Notes under the pieces: generated by a model
What the model was told of the DNA's origin: nothing
Seen by the model: only the letters and a program-made list of their open reading frames with translations
Database searches by the model: none
From: Chitinophagales bacterium
Lineage (GTDB): Bacteria > Bacteroidota > Bacteroidia > Chitinophagales > UBA2359
Length of the DNA: 29,012 bases
NCBI GenBank assembly: GCA_020629335.1
Contig: JAHDDN010000015.1
Span: forward strand, 1-29,012
Direction: 5' to 3'
Made by a program: the position numbers and the translations under genes
Shown here: in pieces, positions 24,757-29,012 of the stretch
Position numbering within the stretch: position 1 is the first letter of the stretch
Layout: every line of letters starts with the position of its first letter

Positions 24757-25479
24757 TTAGAACATAAGTCCGAAGCGCATAGATAGGCGTTTGAAATGAT
24801 AATCTCTTTCAACATAGGCGCCGTCCCATCCTCTATAGTAGACTTCTTTCGCATTTTGGTATTGATAGCCAAAGGAGAGTAACCAAGCATGTTTGCTTTT
24901 AGTGTTAAATTTAAATCCAATGCCTGGATTTATCATGAAACCACCTCTATCTGTTACATAATCTTCTCTTTTGTTGGTTTTAATACCATAGCCTATATCA
25001 ACAAAAGCATAAATAGTTTCTGTGAGTTGGCTTCTCAAGTCTAGGTAAATTGGCATTAGGAAATAGTCTAAGTAAGCACTAGCGCCAATACCAATCCCAG
25101 TGGCTAATTGAGGCGACCACATATAGCCTGCGGCTGCTTGTATATTGACGCCAGGGGCATCTTCATAAGGATTTTGCCATAAAAAACCAGTTTCGCCTAA
25201 GTAGTAGACACCTTTCGTTTTCATGTACCTTTCTTTAAGCTTGCCATTGAAAATAGGTGCCTGTTTTTCCATGCGATCCATTTCGCTTCTATCATAAACT
25301 AATATACTCCCACCTAAAATTTGTATTTTAATTTGATCATCATTCATTTCGATGATCTCTCCTCTAAGAACACTTCCATCTTTTAGATAGATGACATCTT
25401 CCGAATTTTTTTGGGCTAAAGTAGAGAGACTGATGAAACAGCCTAAGCATAAGAATATTAACTTTAAGGTTTTTGTCAT
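24757..25479 (-). CDS. Outer-membrane beta-barrel protein with small N-terminal domain
   Basis: A 240-residue exported protein. A Sec signal peptide ends near residue 22 (SLSTLAQKN). A short all-beta region at about 28-70 (DVIYLKDGSVLRGEIIEMND, then SEMDRMEK) is of a type often found before barrels in Bacteroidota. An eight- to ten-strand barrel covers about 85-240, with alternating aromatic strands and the terminal Phe signal (FGLMF). Substrate and role are unknown; such proteins are usually structural or small pores. It is convergent with purA and divergent from the LVIVD lipoprotein gene. A 6-base inverted repeat (GGCAAC at 25500-25505 with GTTGCC at 25518-25523) lies in the shared control region. 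Confidence 0.8.
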   Translation of the reverse strand: MTKTLKLIFLCLGCFISLSTLAQKNSEDVIYLKDGSVLRGEIIEMNDDQIKIQILGGSILVYDRSEMDRMEKQAPIFNGKLKERYMKTKGVYYLGETGFLWQNPYEDAPGVNIQAAAGYMWSPQLATGIGIGASAYLDYFLMPIYLDLRSQLTETIYAFVDIGYGIKTNKREDYVTDRGGFMINPGIGFKFNTKSKHAWLLSFGYQYQNAKEVYYRGWDGAYVERDYHFKRLSMRFGLMF

Positions 25480-25500
25480 GGTATTTATTTTTTAAATTTG
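25472..25500 (+). promoter_or_regulatory. Candidate Bacteroidota promoter for the LVIVD lipoprotein
   Basis: TTTG at 25472-25475 and TAAATTTG at 25493-25500 match the -33/-7 consensus with 17 bases between them. A start near 25507 would give a leader of about 125 bases to the chosen ATG at 25633. The -33 box overlaps the first codons of the divergent barrel gene, which is unusual but possible. Confidence 0.4.
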
Positions 25501-25632
25501 GCAACGTTTGAAATGAAGTTGCCGTTTATAAAAACGAAAGCGAAGATATTACTTAGCAATGATAAAATAATAAGATTTTTGTTTATTAATGCTAACATGC
25601 TTAATTTTTTGAAACCCTATAAATTTACAATA

Positions 25633-26907
25633 ATGTCCAATAAGATTACAACACTATTGATGGCTTGTTTGGGAATTGTTTTGTTTTTCTCATCTTGTCA
25701 AGATAAATGCGAAGAGACCATAACTCGAACAGTATACACACCTGTCTATATGAGTTACGAAGATGCGCAGTCATCCGTTGCCTCTAAGGAAGCAAGAGAT
25801 TTAGAAGATCCAGGAAAAATTTATTTTTATAATGATTATGTACTGATTAATGAAAGGTCAAAAGGCGTACATGTCATTAATAATGCTGACCCAGCTAATC
25901 CGCAAAATATTGCCTTTATCGAAATACCAGGGAATATTGATATTGCTATGAGAAATGGATTTTTATATGCAGATATGGCGCAAGATTTATACGTTATTCA
26001 TATCGCTGATCCTACGAATGCTACTTTAGTTGAAGTCATTGAAGACGTAATGCCATTCCCTGACTATGGTATGAATCGTTTTGCAGACCCATCACAAGGA
26101 GTAGTCATTGATTGGTTAGAAGAAGAAATAGTGGAAACCGTGGAATTCAATTGCGGAAATAGTGGTAGTATTGGAGGATGGGGAAATACTTTTGAGGCTA
26201 CTGTTGATATGGCGACCCCCAGCGTTGAAGCTGGCGCCCCTAATAATGATAGTGGTGGCGAAGGAGGTGGAGGTTCGATGGCTCGTTTTGCCTTACACAA
26301 AGACAAACTTTATGTAGTTACGCAAAGCGATTTATTGACATTTGGTATTGATGGTGGCATTCCAGTACAGGAAGAAACAGTCAACATTGGTTGGTGGGGT
26401 ATTGAAACCGTTTTTCCTTATAAAGATTACTTATTCATCGGCTCTCAAAATGGAATGTTCATTTATGATGTCAGCAATCCATCAGCTCCAGTTCAGCTAT
26501 CTATGTTCCAGCATATTCAATCTTGTGATCCAGTTGTCGCAAACGATGAGTATGCCTATGTTACCTTAAGAGGAGGCAATCCATGTGGCAATGACATTAA
26601 TCGTTTAGACATCTTAGATATTTCAGATGTCAATAATCCAGTTTTAGAGAAAACTTATGGTATGGTCAATCCTTATGGCTTAGGCTTAGATGGTAGCACA
26701 TTATTTGTTTGTGATGATGGTTTAAAGGTATTTGATGTTACTGATCCTAATGATATTGACGAATTAGAGCACTATTCTAATATCGAAGCCTATGATGTTA
26801 TACCAAGAGACGGTCTTTTGATGGTGATTGGTGCTGATGGCTTCTATCAGTATAACTACGAGAATGTCAATGACTTACAACTTTTAAGTAGAATTGATGT
26901 TATGTAA
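25633..26907 (+). CDS. LVIVD-repeat beta-propeller lipoprotein
   Basis: The frame is open from 25498, but the ATG at 25633 starts a proper lipoprotein leader (ITTLLMACLGIVLFFSSC, Cys22), so I choose it, giving 424 residues. Repeated blades carry the LVIVD pattern, in which a short beta hairpin ends in a DxxxPxxP turn: VHVINNADPANPQNI, LYVIHIADPTNATLV, MFIYDVSNPSAPVQL, LDILDISDVNNPVLE and LKVFDVTDPNDIDEL. The fold is a predicted cell-surface beta-propeller, probably for binding; no enzyme motif is seen. A Gly/Ser/Asn-rich insert (about residues 205-220 of the mature form) interrupts the blades and is probably a flexible loop. A strong terminator follows. Confidence 0.85.
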   Translation: MSNKITTLLMACLGIVLFFSSCQDKCEETITRTVYTPVYMSYEDAQSSVASKEARDLEDPGKIYFYNDYVLINERSKGVHVINNADPANPQNIAFIEIPGNIDIAMRNGFLYADMAQDLYVIHIADPTNATLVEVIEDVMPFPDYGMNRFADPSQGVVIDWLEEEIVETVEFNCGNSGSIGGWGNTFEATVDMATPSVEAGAPNNDSGGEGGGGSMARFALHKDKLYVVTQSDLLTFGIDGGIPVQEETVNIGWWGIETVFPYKDYLFIGSQNGMFIYDVSNPSAPVQLSMFQHIQSCDPVVANDEYAYVTLRGGNPCGNDINRLDILDISDVNNPVLEKTYGMVNPYGLGLDGSTLFVCDDGLKVFDVTDPNDIDELEHYSNIEAYDVIPRDGLLMVIGADGFYQYNYENVNDLQLLSRIDVM

Positions 26908-26940
26908 GATAAAATACTAATGTCTTTTTTGTGCGAAAAA

Positions 26941-26978
26941 AGCACCGTTTAGTAATGACTAAACGGTGCTTTTTTTTT
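26941..26978 (+). terminator. Strong intrinsic terminator
   Basis: A perfect 13-base-pair stem (26941-26953 with 26958-26970) has a 4-base AATG loop, an A-run before it and eight T residues after it. It can act in both directions. It lies 33 bases after the LVIVD lipoprotein stop and 64 before the asparaginase gene. Confidence 0.93.
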
Positions 26979-27042
26979 ATAATCCTATTCTAAAACATTA
27001 AATTGCATGTCTTTGGTAAATTAAAATATTTTAAACTATTAT

Positions 27043-27531
27043 ATGACGGCAATCAGGATACTTGTTACTGGTGGAACATTCGATAAAGATTACGATATGA
27101 TGACAGGGCATCTTTATTTTAAGGATACCCACTTGAGGGAAATATTTGATATAGGCCGCTGCAATTTAGATGTTAAAATCCGAACATTGATGATGATAGA
27201 CAGCCTTGATATGACAGATGAAGATAGGGATGTGATCATACACAATTGCAAAAATAGCAAGGAAGATAAAATCGTCATCACTCATGGAACCGATACGATG
27301 GGCATCACTGCCGAATTACTAGACAAAGCACAAATAGATAAAACCATCGTTTTGACTGGAGCTATGATCCCTTATAAGTTTGGAGCCTCTGATGCTTTCT
27401 TTAATTTGGGAAGTTCATTAGCTTTTGCACAAACACTGCCTAAAGGCGTATATATTTCTATGCATGGGCAATACTTTAAAGCTGGAACTGTTGTAAAAAA
27501 CAGGGATACAGGATTTTTTGAACCGATATAA
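27043..27531 (+). CDS. Single-domain asparaginase-like protein
   Basis: A 162-residue protein corresponding only to the N-terminal domain of L-asparaginases (full enzymes are about 330-350). The catalytic nucleophile motif VTGGTF places Thr12, and the second triad motif THGTDTM places Thr83 and Asp84. Lys152 (VVKNRDTGFF) falls where the catalytic Lys of type II enzymes lies. The chain then stops, so the C-terminal domain that completes the substrate site in the dimer is absent. Short stand-alone members of this kind exist in several bacterial phyla, so it need not be broken. Activity is uncertain. The stop is 4 bases before the D2 hairpin element, which raises the possibility that the element truncated a longer gene. 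Confidence 0.85.
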   Translation: MTAIRILVTGGTFDKDYDMMTGHLYFKDTHLREIFDIGRCNLDVKIRTLMMIDSLDMTDEDRDVIIHNCKNSKEDKIVITHGTDTMGITAELLDKAQIDKTIVLTGAMIPYKFGASDAFFNLGSSLAFAQTLPKGVYISMHGQYFKAGTVVKNRDTGFFEPI

Positions 27532-27535
27532 CATA

Positions 27536-27695
27536 GAACTCATTTAAAGTTTTTCTGCTTGCTTAGAAAATGGCCGTTTTTTCGTTCTTCTGCGTTATTT
27601 TATCGGTCCGTAGCGCTGCTATGCACCTCAAAAATGCCTTGAATAACAAAAAAACAGCTCATTTTCAGCATCATCATAAAACTTTAAATGAGTTC
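27536..27695 (+). repeat. Arm-variable hairpin element, copy D2
   Basis: Perfect 18-base outer arms (27536-27553 with 27678-27695, GAACTCATTTAAAGTTTT and its complement) continue into a long imperfect inner stem. The tip is a 57-base core (27590-27646) shared with D1. The core hairpin here is GGTcCGTAGC-GCT-GCTATGcACC, so the outer GGT/ACC pairs replace different pairs in D1. The arms bear no resemblance to those of D1. It fills the whole gap between the asparaginase stop and the YceI start, 21 bases before the ATG. Confidence 0.78.
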
Positions 27696-27716
27696 ATAAA
27701 CTCAAACAATAAAGAC

Positions 27717-28472
27717 ATGAAAACCACTATTAAAATGCTTCCGCTAATCATGCTACTTTTTACCTTTGTAGCCTGCCAATCGGATACCTCAAAGCAAGCA
27801 ACAAAAAAGACCGAAATAACTAAGAAAGCAGATGCTAAAAGTAATTCTAATGCAGCTGCAAATAATAAAGCAGCCGCTGATAAGTCAACTAGTACAAAAC
27901 AAAGTTACGATCTCCTAGATATTGCAAGTGCTAAAATCCAATCGAATAAAAGTAATATTTATTGGACAGGAACCAAGCCTGTAGGCGATGCACATAAAGG
28001 CTATTTTACTGTCAAAAGCGGAGAAATTACTTTCGCAAATGGAGAAATAAATGGTGGCGAGTTCGTCATTGATGTCGCAGGAGTAAAAGTATCAGATATT
28101 AAAGAACCCAAACCTAATGCCGATTTAGTGGGCCACCTAAAATCGCCAGACTTTTTTGATACCGACAAATATCCAGAAGGCAAATTTAAAATCACTAAAG
28201 TCGAATTAGCAAAAGATGTCACAGGAGCCGTAGGCGGTTTTTCTCACTTCGTGACAGGTGATCTAAGTCTCAAAGATGCCACTCAAAGTGTGCGTTTCGG
28301 TGTCAATGTATTCACCAAAGATAATAGCATCCAAGTCCGATCTCGCCCATTCAAAATTGACCGTACTCAATGGAATGTGAAATATAATTCAGGCAAGTTT
28401 TTCGACAACATAAAAGAGAAGCTAATAGATGATAATGTGATTATCAAGTTAGATATCCACGCAAGCTATTAA
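27717..28472 (+). CDS. YceI-family lipid-binding lipoprotein
   Basis: The ATG at 27717 begins a clear lipoprotein leader (KMLPLIMLLFTFVAC, Cys20), giving 251 residues. The same frame is open back to 27570, but that part runs through hairpin D2 and does not look like protein. A low-complexity Lys/Ala/Asn/Ser linker (about 21-65) joins to a YceI domain at about 70-250. Conserved stretches are SNIYWTGTKPVGDAHKGYFTVKSG, DVAGVKVSDI, HLKSPDFFDTDKYPEGKFKI, VTGDLSLKDATQSVRFGV and RTQWNVKYNSGKFF. YceI proteins are lipocalin-like barrels that bind isoprenoids or other amphiphiles. The long linker suggests display away from the membrane. Confidence 0.92.
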   Translation: MKTTIKMLPLIMLLFTFVACQSDTSKQATKKTEITKKADAKSNSNAAANNKAAADKSTSTKQSYDLLDIASAKIQSNKSNIYWTGTKPVGDAHKGYFTVKSGEITFANGEINGGEFVIDVAGVKVSDIKEPKPNADLVGHLKSPDFFDTDKYPEGKFKITKVELAKDVTGAVGGFSHFVTGDLSLKDATQSVRFGVNVFTKDNSIQVRSRPFKIDRTQWNVKYNSGKFFDNIKEKLIDDNVIIKLDIHASY

Positions 28473-28482
28473 TTGGGAATGA

Positions 28483-28536
28483 GTGTATTAGTTGAATAGT
28501 GAATTAGCGTACTGATTAACTATTCAACTAATACAC
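28483..28536. repeat. Perfect 18-base inverted repeat
   Basis: GTGTATTAGTTGAATAGT (28483-28500) is exactly complementary to 28519-28536, with an 18-base loop. It begins 11 bases after the YceI stop and could act as a weak, AT-rich bidirectional terminator or stabilise mRNA ends, between convergent genes. A degenerate form of the same wording (GTGTAGTAGTGTAATAGTAT, minus strand) lies beside repeat copy B. Confidence 0.7.
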
Positions 28537-28549
28537 TATTTTACTAAAT

Positions 28550-28783
28550 TTGGGGCTTCCCATGCGTTCACAATGGCGACGTGCGCAGCACAAGCCAATT
28601 CATCATTTATCATTATGCATTTATCATTCACCGAAGGCGCATGGTCGGGCTGTCCGCTCTCATGTGGCTATGTGTCTGCTACTACGCTAAGGCGTACTTG
28701 TCTGCCCTGCGGGCCAGCCTACGTCCACCTAAGCTCCATAAGCAGCCCCATTAACGCCACATACCGCTTCCATCCCTAAGCCA
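28550..28783 (+). repeat. Structured dispersed repeat, copy C
   Basis: A 234-base copy beginning TTGGGGCTTCC and ending CATCCCTAAGCCA. The copy-specific hairpin has short arms (CCATGCG at 28560-28566 with CGCATGG at 28638-28644). Its loop shares GTGCGCAGCAC and TTATCATTATGCATT with copy A but not B. The conserved part is 139 bases (28645-28783), with one extra base near the end relative to A and B. The same four nested helices form with partly different base pairs. It lies in the tail-to-tail gap after the YceI gene. The open frame across it is not a gene. Confidence 0.88.
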
Positions 28784-28836
28784 ATTCATTAACCGATTAA
28801 CTTTTTAACTGAAAAACTGATTAAGCGAATTTTTTT

Positions 28837-28924
28837 AGTTAACCAGTTATTCATTTTGTCAGTTAACCAGTTATTCATTTTGTCAGTTTACCAGTTATTC
28901 ATTTTGTCAGTTTACCAGTTTGTC
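28837..28924. repeat. 24-base tandem repeat, three full units and one shortened
   Basis: Units at 28837-28860 and 28861-28884 are identical (AGTTAACCAGTTATTCATTT...), the third (28885-28908) differs by one base, and a fourth (28909-28924) lacks eight bases. Related degenerate AACTGA/TTAAC words precede it from about 28790. It sits just beyond the stop codon of the partial minus-strand gene. It is noncoding in all frames as far as I can see. Confidence 0.85.
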
Positions 28925-28935
28925 AGTTATCAACC

Positions 28936-29012
28936 TTACTTAACCACCGTCACATTGCCTTGCGCACTAATCACCTCCCCATTTGAAAAAGTAAACTTCG
29001 TATAATAGACGA
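28936..29012 (-). CDS. C-terminal end of a gene cut by the right edge, possibly T9SS-sorted
   Basis: On the minus strand the last 24 codons of an open frame are visible, ending in a TAA at 28936-28938. The peptide VYYTKFTFSNGEVISAQGNV followed by TVVK has the alternating beta-strand character of a C-terminal barrel strand or sorting domain in secreted Bacteroidota proteins. Too little is present to name a family. Confidence 0.5.
   Translation of the reverse strand, partial: VYYTKFTFSNGEVISAQGNVTVVK

Noticed and set aside
25498..25632. N-terminal 45-codon extension of the LVIVD lipoprotein frame.
   Set aside because: It places the lipobox at residue 67, far from the N-terminus; the ATG at 25633 puts Cys at 22, normal for a lipoprotein.
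27570..27716. N-terminal 49-codon extension of the YceI reading frame.
   Set aside because: It is translated from hairpin element D2, and the ATG at 27717 gives a perfect lipoprotein leader.
28837..28924. CRISPR-like array.
   Set aside because: Units are directly abutting without spacers, so it is a simple tandem repeat.
1..29012. tRNA, rRNA or integrase/transposase genes that would mark a mobile island.
   Set aside because: I saw no cloverleaf-like sequence, rRNA segment, or transposase/integrase motifs in any frame.

Overview
The window looks like a piece of a low-GC Bacteroidota chromosome, probably a Saprospirales-type marine or activated-sludge lineage; the phylum is well supported and the order is a guess. 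The phylum call rests on two TonB-dependent receptors, a 1175-residue PKD protein with a gliding/type IX secretion (type B) C-terminal domain, many Bacteroidota-style lipoproteins, TTTG/TAnnTTTG promoter-like boxes and the scarcity of Shine-Dalgarno sequences.

Layout. 1-4.7 kb: a gene tail, a Crp/Fnr regulator, and an ECF sigma/anti-sigma pair divergent from a TonB-dependent receptor. 5.0-9.8 kb: a tight minus-strand operon mscS - baeRF (eRF1-like) - trkH - DUF3124 lipoprotein - corA, joining ion and turgor control to a ribosome-associated protein; a small HPF/RaiA-like ribosome hibernation gene lies just upstream on the other strand. 11.1-16.2 kb: signalling genes, namely a tandem-GAF histidine kinase overlapping a CheY-like regulator, an unrecognised 169-residue protein, and a sigma-54-dependent response regulator. 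16.2-21.9 kb: the large secreted PKD/SBBP protein and a second TonB-dependent receptor. 22.4-29 kb: mostly single genes (DUF547 lipoprotein, purA, a beta-barrel protein, an LVIVD lipoprotein, a one-domain asparaginase, a YceI lipoprotein), with the tail of another secreted protein at the right edge.

The most unusual content is intergenic. A ~230-base repeat occurs three times (4775-5011 +, 22155-22377 -, 28550-28783 +). Its 138-139-base 3' part folds into one long interrupted hairpin whose helices show compensatory base changes among the copies, and its 5' part holds a hairpin whose arms are different in every copy yet remain complementary. A second family (23283-23449 and 27536-27695) has the opposite design: a conserved 57-base core at the tip of long arms that are unrelated between copies but self-complementary. 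Both of its copies lie 21-36 bases before a plus-strand gene. A third hairpin (10831-10958), a 119-base inverted-repeat element (21994-22112) and a 24-base tandem repeat complete a repeat-rich region. The two families are the best candidates here for undescribed structured RNA or small mobile elements.
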